Source of the DNA: a bacterium
GTDB taxonomy: Bacteria; Babelota; Babeliae; Babelales; RVW-14
Assembly: GCA_023249935.1 (NCBI GenBank)
Contig: JAHFBQ010000001.1
Coordinates: 1 to 53,735, forward strand
DNA: 53,735 nucleotides
Reading direction: 5' to 3'
Part shown: piece after piece, positions 39,735 to 49,079 of the stretch
How the letters are laid out: each line of letters starts with the position of its first letter
How positions within the stretch are numbered: position 1 is the first letter of the stretch
Program-made: the position numbers and the translations under genes
The notes under the pieces: model-generated
What the model saw: only the letters and a program-made list of their open reading frames with translations
Databases searched by the model: none
Told to the model about the DNA's origin: nothing

Positions 39735-41116
39735 TGATTTGTTTAAAGATTAAAAAAGTTTTTCTTTTCTGCCTGTCCTTGGGCATTATCGCATTTATTG
39801 TCTATGCAGGATTTTATTTTCTCTTTCTGAGTAATAACCCCTGTGTATTAATGTATGACTCGGGTCATTACCATGAAGGAGCTATTGCGCTGATCCAGCA
39901 GGGTGCGTATGTAAGTGATTCTGGGGTGCCACTTTTTTACCGCCTCCCAGGGTATCCATTTTTTTTAGCAATTCTCTATTGGATAACTAATTATTCCGTG
40001 CGGGGAGCACTTCTTCTGCACATTGTTTTTGCCGCGATGTTGCCAATACTTATTTGGTTCGTTGTCTTGCGATTAACAGGGCGGCGACGGCTGGCTGGTT
40101 TGACAGCATGGTTAAGTGCGTGTGCACCAGCATTTATGATATTTTCTGGTCTTGTTATGAGTGAGATTTTATCGACGTGGCTGTTTCTTATATTTCTTAT
40201 TTTTGTATTGTGTGCTCTTGATGATCCCAATCGATTGCGTTTTTTTATTGGTAGCGGCATCTTTCTTGGTGTGTTGTCGCTTGTGCGGCCAGTTGGCCAC
40301 TTACTTGTGCCGTTTGCTGTAGGATTTATGATTATTTTTTTGGCTACATCATGGCGTCAAAGACTTTTATCCATAGTAATATTTGTTGTAAGTTGGGTGG
40401 CGGCAATTACTCCTTGGGTCTTACGCAATTTTATGCTTACTGGGCATCTGTTTTTTCATACACTGTCAGGCCCTCATTTTATTAACCATGTTGCGTTGCG
40501 GTTAGTTGCGGCAGGTGAACAGATTTCCTACAGCGATGCAAAAAGCAGCCTGTATGAACGGTTGAAAGAGCTTGAAATAGAAAATCGAGAAGTTCTTGGT
40601 CACGGCCTTTCTGAGATTGAACTTGCAAACTTATATGAACGCGAAACGATTTCTATCATTAAGCGTTATCCCGCGCAATTTTTGCATCTTACAGCGATTA
40701 ATTGCTTTAAAACCATGTTCTCATTGTATTCTAGCGAACTGCTTGTGATTGATGCCGGCGGGGCATTGCCATCGTATGATCGAACAGGATTAATGGTAAA
40801 GATAAAGCGTTTTTTAATGCCGACAGTGAACAATAGTTTGATTATTGGTGTTATTTATCTTGAGCTTGTATTGCTGCTTCTGACGATTGTTGGCGTATTG
40901 CTGGCGACTGTACGGTTCTGGCGTATCCTGTTCCAGCCGCGTATCATGTTAGTTGTGGGATTGATGGTTTTTTTTGTAGGCATAAGCTTGGCTTGTGGGT
41001 ATGCACGGTTGCGGATAGCTCTAGAGCCTTTTTATTTATTAGCAGCTGCCTATGCGCTCAACGAGCTGTCTCTTTGGTATCAACGCTCTGTATCGGGTCG
41101 GCTGTTGTCAAAGTAG
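39734..41116 (+). CDS. GT39/ArnT-like polytopic glycosyltransferase
   Basis: This 460-residue membrane protein is a tandem paralogue of the gene before it: YDSGHYHEGAIALIQQG for the acidic first loop, YRLPGYPFFLAI, VMSEILSTWLFLIFL, SLVRPVGHLLVPF, GHLFFHTLSGPHF, ACGYARLRIALEPF near the end. It lacks the Cys-rich loop. Translation is coupled to the upstream gene through TAATG. The pair probably adds different sugars to the same glycan; substrates are unknown. Confidence 0.8.
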   Translation: MICLKIKKVFLFCLSLGIIAFIVYAGFYFLFLSNNPCVLMYDSGHYHEGAIALIQQGAYVSDSGVPLFYRLPGYPFFLAILYWITNYSVRGALLLHIVFAAMLPILIWFVVLRLTGRRRLAGLTAWLSACAPAFMIFSGLVMSEILSTWLFLIFLIFVLCALDDPNRLRFFIGSGIFLGVLSLVRPVGHLLVPFAVGFMIIFLATSWRQRLLSIVIFVVSWVAAITPWVLRNFMLTGHLFFHTLSGPHFINHVALRLVAAGEQISYSDAKSSLYERLKELEIENREVLGHGLSEIELANLYERETISIIKRYPAQFLHLTAINCFKTMFSLYSSELLVIDAGGALPSYDRTGLMVKIKRFLMPTVNNSLIIGVIYLELVLLLLTIVGVLLATVRFWRILFQPRIMLVVGLMVFFVGISLACGYARLRIALEPFYLLAAAYALNELSLWYQRSVSGRLLSK

Positions 41117-41174
41117 TTTTTTTTCAGTAACGTGAACTGAAATCGGTTTGACTTTCCAAAGAAAAGGTGGAGTG

Positions 41175-42611
41175 GTGAGTATACAGAAAAAACAGGCCGT
41201 GATTATTGGAGCGGGCCCTGCTGGCTTAACCGCCGGTATTGAGCTTTTAAAGATAGAGCACGTGGATGTTACTGTCCTAGAACGTGATAATGTCATCGGA
41301 GGTTTAGCGCGTACAAATGAGTACAAGGGCTATCGCTATGATATTGGTCCTCACCATTTTATAACAGATTCCGATGCGGTAATGGCTTGGTGGCTTGATA
41401 TGATGGCTGATGACTTTCATCCTCATAAGCGCTACACGCGGATTCATTATAAGAATCATTTTTTCAACTATCCCCTTGAACCGCTCAATGTGATTATGGG
41501 ACTTTCTTTTTTTGAGTGTATTCGATCCGTCTTGAGCTACGTCAGGGCGCGCATATTTCCTATAAAAAAACCAAAAACATTTCAGGACTGGATTACTAAT
41601 CGATTTGGTTCCCGTCTCTTTGATATGTTTTTCAAAACATACACCGAAAAAGTTTGGGGTATTGCATGCGACAAAATTTCTGCTGACTGGGCCGCCCAGC
41701 GTATCAAGGGCTTCTCATTGAGCCAGGCAATGTTTTATGCCTTTTTTGGACGATGGTTCAAAAAAAATGCGCCGCGCACCATTCAAGACACCTTTTATTA
41801 CCCATCGCTAGGAGCGGGATCTTTCTGGGAGCGTGCAGCTAAGCGCTTGACCAAAATGGGAGGTACAATTCAGCTCAATCATGGTGTGCAGAAGCTTGAA
41901 CATGATGGAGCGCGCATTGTTGCCGTGATAGCTAGCGATGCAAAGGGCGGGCAAGAGCGTTTTGAGGCGGATGAGTTTTTTTCAACCATGCCTTTGCAAG
42001 CATTAATTCATGCGCTTGACCCATTGCCATCAGAGGAGATAATTGTTGCGGCAAAGGCGTTACAATATCGTGGTCTTATCACAGTGAATTTGGTTATCAA
42101 CAAGGATACCGTTATTCCTGATCATTGGTTGTATGTGCATGAAAAAAGTGTGCGCATGGGGCGTATCGGTAACATGAATAATTTTTCCCTTAAGATGGTT
42201 GCTGATCAAAATCATACAGCGCTCAGCTTGGAGTATTTTGCTTTTGTTAATGAACCGTTTTGGAAGCTCTCTGATGCAGAGTTGATTAAAATTGGGGCTC
42301 AAGAGCTTGAGCAGCTTAAGCTTGTTAAGGCGAGCGATGTAATTGATGGTATGGTTGTAAAAACCAGTGAAGCATATCCTGTGTATGATCAAAATTATCA
42401 TCAACACGTGGCTGCGGTACTTGGGTATCTAAAGCAATTTTCGAACTTGTATCTTATGGGGCGCAATGGTATGCACCGTTACAATAATATGGATGTTGCC
42501 ATGCTTTCAGCCATGCACGCGGTGAATGAGCTCAAGAAGACCTTGGGAGAGATAAAGAAACAACCAGTCCGCATGAAACAACGGCGTAAAGGTGTGCAAC
42601 CATCTGCGTAG
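41175..42611 (+). CDS. FAD-dependent amine-oxidase-fold protein, UDP-galactopyranose-mutase-like
   Basis: The product is about 478 residues from GTG 41175 (aagg seven bases upstream); an in-frame TTG at 41148 is less likely. The FAD motif AVIIGAGPAGLTAGIELL and ERDNVIGGLARTNEYKGYRYDIGPHHF are classical for the protoporphyrinogen-oxidase/UDP-galactopyranose-mutase group seen in polysaccharide clusters. GMHRYNNMDVAMLSAMHAV near the end is the second FAD segment. After GalE makes UDP-galactose, a mutase would make the furanose form, so the order of genes fits, but the precise reaction is inferred. Confidence 0.8.
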   Translation: MSIQKKQAVIIGAGPAGLTAGIELLKIEHVDVTVLERDNVIGGLARTNEYKGYRYDIGPHHFITDSDAVMAWWLDMMADDFHPHKRYTRIHYKNHFFNYPLEPLNVIMGLSFFECIRSVLSYVRARIFPIKKPKTFQDWITNRFGSRLFDMFFKTYTEKVWGIACDKISADWAAQRIKGFSLSQAMFYAFFGRWFKKNAPRTIQDTFYYPSLGAGSFWERAAKRLTKMGGTIQLNHGVQKLEHDGARIVAVIASDAKGGQERFEADEFFSTMPLQALIHALDPLPSEEIIVAAKALQYRGLITVNLVINKDTVIPDHWLYVHEKSVRMGRIGNMNNFSLKMVADQNHTALSLEYFAFVNEPFWKLSDAELIKIGAQELEQLKLVKASDVIDGMVVKTSEAYPVYDQNYHQHVAAVLGYLKQFSNLYLMGRNGMHRYNNMDVAMLSAMHAVNELKKTLGEIKKQPVRMKQRRKGVQPSA

Positions 42612-42640
42612 GGTATAATTTTTTGACAAGGGAGCGCGTC

Positions 42641-44593
42641 ATGTGTGGGTTTGCCGGTTTTTGCCGACTTGAACGAACTGCTACAGCAATTGACACGCAA
42701 CTGTTGCAGTCGATGGCCAAAAAGCTTGTTCATCGTGGGCCTGATGACCAAGGTGTATGGCTCGATAGAAAATATGATGTTGGATTTGCAAACAGGCGGC
42801 TTTCAATCATAGATCTTTCTACTGCTGGGCAGATGCCTATGCATAGTAAAGATGGTTCCATTGTTATTACCTACAATGGTGAAATTTATAATTACAAAAA
42901 ATTACGAACAGAGCTAGAAGCCCTTGGGTATGTGTTTTGCTCAAACACCGATACCGAGGTAATTTTGCAAGGCTATGCGGCATGGGGTGATGGCGTATTG
43001 CATAAACTAGATGGCATATTTGCCTTTGCAATTTTCGATAAAGAGCGCAATGAACTTTTCATGGCGCGTGATCGTATTGGAGTAAAACCACTCTACTTTT
43101 CTTTGCAAGGTGGCTTTGTTAGTTTTGCATCAGAGATTAAGGCGCTTTGGGAATTGCCATGGATGCAGCAAGAAATATCACAACAGGCCATGTACCACTA
43201 CCTTACCTTTATGGTTACGCCAGCACCATACACCATATTTCGCGGTGTGTACAAATTGCCGGCAGGGTATTTCATGCACGTTGATGCGCAGCGAAACGTT
43301 ACCTTTTGTGAGTGGTACGATATTTTAAAGCAAACACCAGCCATTGCGCCGGCAGCGTGTATGGACACCTATGCAAGCATTGAAGTTATACATGATCTAC
43401 TACTTGAAGCGACCAAGAAGCGACTGATTGCCGATGTGCCAGTTGGCGCGTTTCTCTCTGGTGGGTTGGATTCAAGTTTAAACGTTGCTCTGATGGCGCA
43501 ATTTTTACCCAAGGTGCAGACATTTACCATAAGCTTTGCAGACGGCACAGAGCATGATGAACTTGCCTGGGCTCGGTTGGTTGCTCAACGTTTTGAGGCG
43601 GAGCATCATGAAATTACCATCACTGAGAAAGAAGCGGCGGAATTTTTTGAAACGATGATTTATCATCTTGATGAGCCGCTTGCCGATTGTGTTTGTATTC
43701 CTTTCTACTACGTTGCAAAGCTGGCTCGTGATGTTGGTATGAAGGTTGTGCAGGTTGGTGAGGGTGCTGATGAACTCTTCTTTGGGTATCCCGTTTATGC
43801 ACAACATGCCACCCTGCGTGATACCTGGTGGAATCCTGGCTTGCGGGCTGTGCCGTCATTTTTACGAAAACCTTTGAGTAGGGCTGCTGGAGCTTTTTTG
43901 AAAAAACGTCCTCATTATGCCGAGCTAATCGGTAACTGGGCGCAAGGCAGAGGCCATTTTTGGAGTGGGGCGATTGCGTTTAGTGAGCAACAAAAAGCGC
44001 TTATTCTTTCTTCTTCGTCCGTTCTTCAGCCGGAGCACGATGAGGTAGTTGCAAAAATTTATCCTGGCTTGCGACAGGAATTTGATAGCTATGCGATTAT
44101 TGATTATCACCGCCGGCGTCTTTTTGAAGCGCGGCCAAATGCTGATCTTGGTCAAGAAATTCTTTATCTTGAGCTAAAACATCGGTTGCCTGAGCTGCTG
44201 CTTATGAGAGCAGATAAAATGGCGATGGCTGCAAGTATTGAGGCTCGGGAACCGTATTTGGACTATCGACTTGTTGAATTTGCATTTCAAATCCCGCTTT
44301 CCATTAAGTATCAAAATCAGACCACAAAATTTTTGTTAAAACAGTTGGCGCGTGGCATTTTGCCCGATGTGATCATCGATAGGAAGAAGCAAGGTTTTGG
44401 GGCACCAACAGCTCGTTGGTACGAGCAAGGTAAGTTTTTCCCTCGTTATTATGATAAAGTTTCAACTGCTGCTTCGCCTGGAGCAAAGTTTTTTAAAACG
44501 GCGCAGCCAAGCCTCGAAAAAACATATCGTGCCGCGCAAGCACAATATGCTGTGCAGCGCTGGGTGCTGCAAAACCTTTGGGCAACGCGGTGA
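42641..44593 (+). CDS. asnB: Glutamine-hydrolysing asparagine synthase family protein (AsnB type)
   Basis: The 650-residue protein (ATG 42641 so that Cys2 is the glutaminase nucleophile; ggag upstream) has an Ntn glutaminase domain MCGFAGF, HRGPDDQGVW, NGEIYNYKKLR, and a synthetase domain with PVGAFLSGGLDSS near residue 270 and VGEGADELFFGYP. In glycan clusters such enzymes amidate sugars or lipid-linked glycans rather than making asparagine; both remain possible here. Its stop overlaps the next start (ATGA). Confidence 0.9.
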   Translation: MCGFAGFCRLERTATAIDTQLLQSMAKKLVHRGPDDQGVWLDRKYDVGFANRRLSIIDLSTAGQMPMHSKDGSIVITYNGEIYNYKKLRTELEALGYVFCSNTDTEVILQGYAAWGDGVLHKLDGIFAFAIFDKERNELFMARDRIGVKPLYFSLQGGFVSFASEIKALWELPWMQQEISQQAMYHYLTFMVTPAPYTIFRGVYKLPAGYFMHVDAQRNVTFCEWYDILKQTPAIAPAACMDTYASIEVIHDLLLEATKKRLIADVPVGAFLSGGLDSSLNVALMAQFLPKVQTFTISFADGTEHDELAWARLVAQRFEAEHHEITITEKEAAEFFETMIYHLDEPLADCVCIPFYYVAKLARDVGMKVVQVGEGADELFFGYPVYAQHATLRDTWWNPGLRAVPSFLRKPLSRAAGAFLKKRPHYAELIGNWAQGRGHFWSGAIAFSEQQKALILSSSSVLQPEHDEVVAKIYPGLRQEFDSYAIIDYHRRRLFEARPNADLGQEILYLELKHRLPELLLMRADKMAMAASIEAREPYLDYRLVEFAFQIPLSIKYQNQTTKFLLKQLARGILPDVIIDRKKQGFGAPTARWYEQGKFFPRYYDKVSTAASPGAKFFKTAQPSLEKTYRAAQAQYAVQRWVLQNLWATR

Positions 44594-45909
44594 TGAGAAT
44601 GCGTGAGTATGGTTGGCTTGCGTGTGGGGGTGCATTTTTTTTTCTTATGTCGTGGATACTTTTTTATCAAGTCCCGCCTACTAAAAACCACCAAGATATT
44701 GACTCCGGGGCCTATGTTCAGGCAGCAAGTTTTTTACTTGAGGATGGTTCATTTGAACGGCTTGTCACTACGCCGTACTATGGTCTTGGTTACCCTCTGT
44801 TCCTTGCTGGATTGAAAAAGATTGGGAGCAATTCTGTCGGTTTTATCGTTGCAATACAGGTTCTGTTGGCGTGGTTGGTTGCCCTGCTTGCCTGGAAGAT
44901 AGCCGACAACTTTTTTGGTCGTCGTGCTGCATGGATAGCTTATGTGCTTGCTCTTACTAATGTTGGCTTATTGGTGTTTGCTCAATTTTTATTAACCGAA
45001 ATAGTATTGGTACTGCTGTTAACACTTTTTGTTGAGCGTATGATCAGTTTTCTTGGCAATAAAAAACTAAGCACTCTTGTGTTGGCTGGGTTTTTTCTAG
45101 GATTGAGCTGCATTGTTAAGGCTGTGGCGGTGATGTTTGTTGTCCCTCTTGTATTTTTTGTAAGTGTTGCTTTTTGGAAAAATTGTTCTGTAATAAAAAA
45201 TATCTTTGGTTTATTAATTGCATTTGCGTTGCCATATGGCTTATACCAGGTGCACAACAAGGTAATGCTTGCTCCACACGGGCACTCGATGTTTACTGTC
45301 AATCTTTATGGTTGGTACTATCCACACCTACGAGCACAGATTAATGGGACAACGTCTGATGAAGAAAAAATATTTGTTCGGCAACAAGTTGCATCGCAAG
45401 AATTGCCTGCAATGCTGGTGCATGATGTTTTAGCCTATCCAGGGAAAGCATGCATTGCGCTAGGAAAAAATTGGATAAAAACATTATTGGGATTGTATAC
45501 AAGTAATGTCAAATTACTGATTGATACCCAATTTGTGTCCGGCGGTCTGTCATTTTTTAATTTAAAAGGGACGCTCTGGCAGCGTTTGTGGGGTTATATT
45601 GCCGGCAAGACTGCACACGTGTGGATTGGCGTGCTTGGTGTTGTAGAGGCATTTTTTCTCTTAATGCGCTACATCCTTGTTCCGTGTGGGCTCTGGGTAT
45701 TGTGTACACGTCGTCGTTGGGTTGAGCTTGTTTTTGTAGTCTTATATCTGGGGTATTTTATTGGCATCACTGGGCATGATGGCTGCGCTCGGTTCCGTTT
45801 GATGATCGATGTGCTTGTAGTTGTTTTAGCTGGTGGTGGGCTTGCTGTACTGAGTAAAAGCTGGTTGCCCAATGTTGGATTGCTAAAGGGTACTAGAAAA
45901 AAAGGATAA
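44593..45909 (+). CDS. GT39-like polytopic membrane glycosyltransferase
   Basis: The 438-residue product (ATG 44593 overlapping the asnB stop; ATG 44599 is possible) has the same layout as 38208 and 39734: IDSGAYVQAASFLL as acidic first loop, YYGLGYPLFLAGL, LLTEIVLVLLLTLF, and the ending TGHDGCARFRLMIDVLVV. About ten hydrophobic segments are visible. It is more distant from the other two. Four bases after its stop manC begins, so it belongs to the same operon; a mannose or rhamnose-type lipid donor could be its substrate, but that is a guess from position. Confidence 0.78.
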   Translation: MRMREYGWLACGGAFFFLMSWILFYQVPPTKNHQDIDSGAYVQAASFLLEDGSFERLVTTPYYGLGYPLFLAGLKKIGSNSVGFIVAIQVLLAWLVALLAWKIADNFFGRRAAWIAYVLALTNVGLLVFAQFLLTEIVLVLLLTLFVERMISFLGNKKLSTLVLAGFFLGLSCIVKAVAVMFVVPLVFFVSVAFWKNCSVIKNIFGLLIAFALPYGLYQVHNKVMLAPHGHSMFTVNLYGWYYPHLRAQINGTTSDEEKIFVRQQVASQELPAMLVHDVLAYPGKACIALGKNWIKTLLGLYTSNVKLLIDTQFVSGGLSFFNLKGTLWQRLWGYIAGKTAHVWIGVLGVVEAFFLLMRYILVPCGLWVLCTRRRWVELVFVVLYLGYFIGITGHDGCARFRLMIDVLVVVLAGGGLAVLSKSWLPNVGLLKGTRKKG

Positions 45910-45912
45910 AGA

Positions 45913-46944
45913 ATGAGTAATGTATATGTTGGTATTTTGGCTGGCGGCAGTGGAGAGCGTTTATGGCCATTAAGTCGGGCCAACAAGCCAAAGCAGCTAA
46001 TTCCTTTTGTGAATGGTAAATCGCTTTTGGATCAAACGATTGATCGTGTACTGATAAATCCAGCCATAGATAAAAATAATCTTTTCATTGTTACAAGTCA
46101 GCAACATGCGTTATTAATCGATGATGCAATCAAAAACCGTGTAGGCTTTATCCTAAGTGAGCCAGCGCCGCGCAATACGGCACCGGCAGTGCTACTGGCA
46201 TGCCAGACAATTATGCAGAAAGATCCGCAGGCGGTAGTGGTATTTTTACCTGCAGATCACTATGTTCCTGATGAGCAGGCATTTAATGAAACTTTGAATA
46301 GAATGATCGATTACGCAACCAGGCATAAAGAGCTGGTACTTATGGGGTTAAAACCGCGCAATGCAGCTACGGGGTTTGGCTATATTCAAACAAGTACGCA
46401 TGCGCAGGAAGTGGGTGCTTTGCGTGTAGTGCGGTTTCATGAAAAGCCAAATGAAAAAACTGCTGAATTTTATATTCATCAGGATGATTTTTTGTGGAAT
46501 CTTGGCATTTTTGCTGGCCAGGTCAAGGTTTTTCTCGATGAATTTATCACCTATGCGTTAGATCTTTTTGTTGGTGTAGAGCGTTATTTGGCTGGTAACC
46601 TTGCCTATGAAGCATTACCAAAAATCTCGATTGATTACTCGATTATTGAAAAATCACCGCGATTAACCGTCATGCCGGCATCATTTGAATGGTTCGATAT
46701 TGGCAATTTACAATCATTTCTTTCTGTGCAGGCCCAATATTCTCAACTAGCAAGCAATGTTTTGTCTCTGTATGCCCATGATAATTTAGCCTCTGTGAAT
46801 AAAAAAGTAGTTGCTTTTATAGGTGTAAGTAATGTCTGTGTTGTTGAAACAGATGATGCACTGCTTATTGTGAATAGAGCAAACGTTGAAGAAGTGCGCG
46901 ATATCCTTCCTGCGGTGAAGAAAGTTGAGGCTTCTCTTCTGTAA
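45913..46944 (+). CDS. manC: Mannose-1-phosphate guanylyltransferase (short form, no isomerase domain)
   Basis: The 343-residue enzyme starts with GILAGGSGERLWPLSRANKPKQL, the signature of GDP-mannose pyrophosphorylases, then PRNTAPAVLLACQ, FLPADHYV, TGFGYIQT, FHEKPNEKTAEFY and NLGIFAG. It converts mannose 1-phosphate and GTP to GDP-mannose in the cytoplasm. Bacterial ManC proteins often carry a C-terminal phosphomannose isomerase domain of over 100 residues, absent here, so the isomerase must come from elsewhere or from the host. It closes the glycan operon. Confidence 0.92.
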   Translation: MSNVYVGILAGGSGERLWPLSRANKPKQLIPFVNGKSLLDQTIDRVLINPAIDKNNLFIVTSQQHALLIDDAIKNRVGFILSEPAPRNTAPAVLLACQTIMQKDPQAVVVFLPADHYVPDEQAFNETLNRMIDYATRHKELVLMGLKPRNAATGFGYIQTSTHAQEVGALRVVRFHEKPNEKTAEFYIHQDDFLWNLGIFAGQVKVFLDEFITYALDLFVGVERYLAGNLAYEALPKISIDYSIIEKSPRLTVMPASFEWFDIGNLQSFLSVQAQYSQLASNVLSLYAHDNLASVNKKVVAFIGVSNVCVVETDDALLIVNRANVEEVRDILPAVKKVEASLL

Positions 46945-46975
46945 GAGACTGTTCAGAAACTATTTTTGCAGCTTC

Positions 46976-47005
46976 TTGAAAATACTCTTGTCAACCGATT
47001 AAACT
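46976..47005 (+). promoter_or_regulatory. Possible sigma70 promoter for the next gene
   Basis: TTGAAA (46976-46981) and TAAACT (47000-47005) are 18 bases apart, about 37 bases before the next ATG. The match is moderate. Confidence 0.35.
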
Positions 47006-47041
47006 ATCCCTGGTGATTATTCGAAAAAAAAGGGGCTGGTT

Positions 47042-47755
47042 ATGAAGAAGTTGGAAGATGTTATCATTTCTATCGATGAGCGTGTAGATAGGTCATTTGG
47101 TCGTTTTTTTGCAAAAATAGCAAAGCACTTTTCAGTTTTTAGTAGTTTGGTTTTAGTGGTTCTGCTGGCGTTATTTTTGTTTAAGGTTGTGCATTATCGA
47201 ACCTACTATCTCTCATCGGTAATTGAGCAAGATGTAGTACGAATTGCACGAATCCTTGCTTCTGTTGATAAAAATTGTACCGTTTTGAGCATGAATGGCG
47301 AGTACATGCCAGTAAATTTCTTGACGGTGAAATCATTTGTTGGCTCAAGCGTTGGTGGTCTTAATTTAGCCTATCCACAAAAGTGGCAAGGGCCTTACGC
47401 AGAAACAAGTCCTACCTATCAACAACGTTTTTATGAAATCGTCAGAACGCGTGAAGGGCTTTTTGTTGTACCTGGTCAGGGAGTAACATTGCCAAATGGT
47501 TTTATTATGGGGCGAGATGTTCTTATCGACTATGATACTTCAGTCAAAAAAATGCTTTCAAAGGGCGGGGTACTGAATCATCAAGGGAGCTTGTTGGGGC
47601 AACAACTTGGCTTCAAGGCTGGTGATTGGGATCCAAAGATTGGTGCAAATCGGTCAACGGCTGATCGGATAAACTCCTATATCAAGGAATTTAATCAGGC
47701 GATGCCTTTTGCAAAAAATCATATAACGGTGAATGAAGAAGTTATTGATGCTTAG
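47042..47755 (+). CDS. Single-pass membrane protein with periplasmic domain, function unknown
   Basis: The 237-residue protein has a cytoplasmic N-terminus of about 35 residues (MKKLEDVIISIDERVDRSFG), one membrane helix (FSSLVLVVLLALFLFKVV) and a periplasmic domain with YYLSSVIEQDVVRIARIL, NLAYPQKWQGPYAETSPTYQQRFYEIV and VVPGQGVTLPNGFIMGRDV. The helix followed by a small globular domain recalls pilin-like or secretion-system minor proteins, but the pilin cleavage site is absent. It is monocistronic, with a strong terminator right after it. Confidence 0.65.
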   Translation: MKKLEDVIISIDERVDRSFGRFFAKIAKHFSVFSSLVLVVLLALFLFKVVHYRTYYLSSVIEQDVVRIARILASVDKNCTVLSMNGEYMPVNFLTVKSFVGSSVGGLNLAYPQKWQGPYAETSPTYQQRFYEIVRTREGLFVVPGQGVTLPNGFIMGRDVLIDYDTSVKKMLSKGGVLNHQGSLLGQQLGFKAGDWDPKIGANRSTADRINSYIKEFNQAMPFAKNHITVNEEVIDA

Positions 47756-47784
47756 TGTTTAAAAATGTCTAACACCTAACAGAT

Positions 47785-47823
47785 AAGGCGAGTGGAATAA
47801 TTATTCCACTCGCCTTGTTTTTT
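47785..47823. terminator. Strong intrinsic terminator
   Basis: The bases 47785-47800 and 47801-47816 are a perfect inverted repeat (aaggcgagtggaataa and its complement), followed by gtttttt. It ends the plus-strand gene at 47755. The minus-strand gene ending at 47828 could also use it, though the T-run on that side is weaker. Confidence 0.9.
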
Positions 47824-47827
47824 ATGA

Positions 47828-49051
47828 CTAGCTACTTGATTGTGGTGTGATATGAACAAATCCAGTGCAACCAATGTTGATCATTGTTATGCCAATTGAT
47901 CGTAAGATACCGCTGCATGCCATGGCTAAATTCATCAAACCACCAGATATTTTGGACTTGCTGAGTACTGTAGCTAAGTATCCTAGGTTCGCAATAATAT
48001 CAAGGGGTTCTCCAAATTGCTCGAATGTTTTTGCTATATTTGGATATCCAAAACCTTCAGCAACCATACCATAGCCGTCATATCCAGGGATTGGGAGAAA
48101 GTTCTTAAGTTCGCCGATGTCTTTAAGATCTATAGTTGTAGTCGAGATTCCTTCTGCAGCCTTAAGAGCTGCATTGCTGGCAAGGCCGCATAATGGTCCA
48201 GCTGCATAGTAAGCTGCAATTTTGCCATGATTTAGAAGATTTTTTTTGTGCAGAGCGGATTCAAGTTTGGTTTTGTACTCAGCAGATTCATACAGCGTTT
48301 GCAAATCAGAATTAGGGTACGCTTGGGCTAATACGCGCAAAATGGATTTTTCAACTGTACGGGTATCTTTTTGAGTTACTTCCTCTAGATCTAACAGCAT
48401 TACAGGTGTTACAAAATTGTGAGCATCGGGGTTAATGCCACAGAGATTAACTTGTGGAAAAATCTCGATGCTATCTGAAGGGATCTCTAGTGATTCGGCG
48501 CCGAGATGCATCGATGGGATGTGTCCGTTAGCAAGATAATTTACAAGAATATGTCCGGCCTCATGACACAATTTTACGAAGAACCAGCCAAATATTTGCT
48601 TAGGGAATGATGCAAGTAAGTGTTTTGGACAGAGTTGTGCCAATTCAAAAAACTGAAAATCGTTGTTTGGGTTTGTATAGTGAAAACAAAGAGTGCTTAG
48701 CCCTACGAGTATTACTCCAATTGCTCCAAGATCAAGTTTTGACTTGCAGCTTCCTTGCCAGAATGATTGAAGAGCTTGTTTACTCCAGGTAAGGATTTCC
48801 TTCAGAGATGGTCGCTGTTTCCAAGATATAGTTTTCGTTTTTGTTTTCTCGATTAGCTCGTCAAAGCTATAAGGTTCCTCACCAAAAAACAGATCAATGC
48901 GCTCATTTAGTAGGGAGGTTTCTTCTGTAGGCATTTGAACTCTGAACGTATCAGAATCTAAAGGGAGAGCAAAGGCAATGATTTTTGTAAAGGAAACAAG
49001 CATCAGTCCTATGCTGATAACAGATGCTTTGAATAAAATTGATTGATGCAT
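47828..49051 (-). CDS. M50-like membrane metalloprotease-family protein, paralogue B
   Basis: The 407-residue protein has an N-terminal signal or membrane segment (ASVISIGLMLVSFTKIIAFALP), a hydrophilic stretch, a helix, and then FVKLCHEAGHILVNYLANG, where HEAGH (about 163-167) is the zinc site of site-2-protease-like M50 enzymes. Later come AGPLCGLASNAALK and IPGYDGYG (Asp near 325), matching the position of the third zinc ligand (DG) in M50. Length and loops differ from RseP/SpoIVFB, so this may be a lineage-specific branch. It shares its plan with the next gene upstream (29 bases) and is cotranscribed with it. Confidence 0.65.
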   Translation of the reverse strand: MHQSILFKASVISIGLMLVSFTKIIAFALPLDSDTFRVQMPTEETSLLNERIDLFFGEEPYSFDELIEKTKTKTISWKQRPSLKEILTWSKQALQSFWQGSCKSKLDLGAIGVILVGLSTLCFHYTNPNNDFQFFELAQLCPKHLLASFPKQIFGWFFVKLCHEAGHILVNYLANGHIPSMHLGAESLEIPSDSIEIFPQVNLCGINPDAHNFVTPVMLLDLEEVTQKDTRTVEKSILRVLAQAYPNSDLQTLYESAEYKTKLESALHKKNLLNHGKIAAYYAAGPLCGLASNAALKAAEGISTTTIDLKDIGELKNFLPIPGYDGYGMVAEGFGYPNIAKTFEQFGEPLDIIANLGYLATVLSKSKISGGLMNLAMACSGILRSIGITMINIGCTGFVHITPQSSS

Positions 49052-49079
49052 AATAGAAGTGCTCCAGGATGCTAGGTTT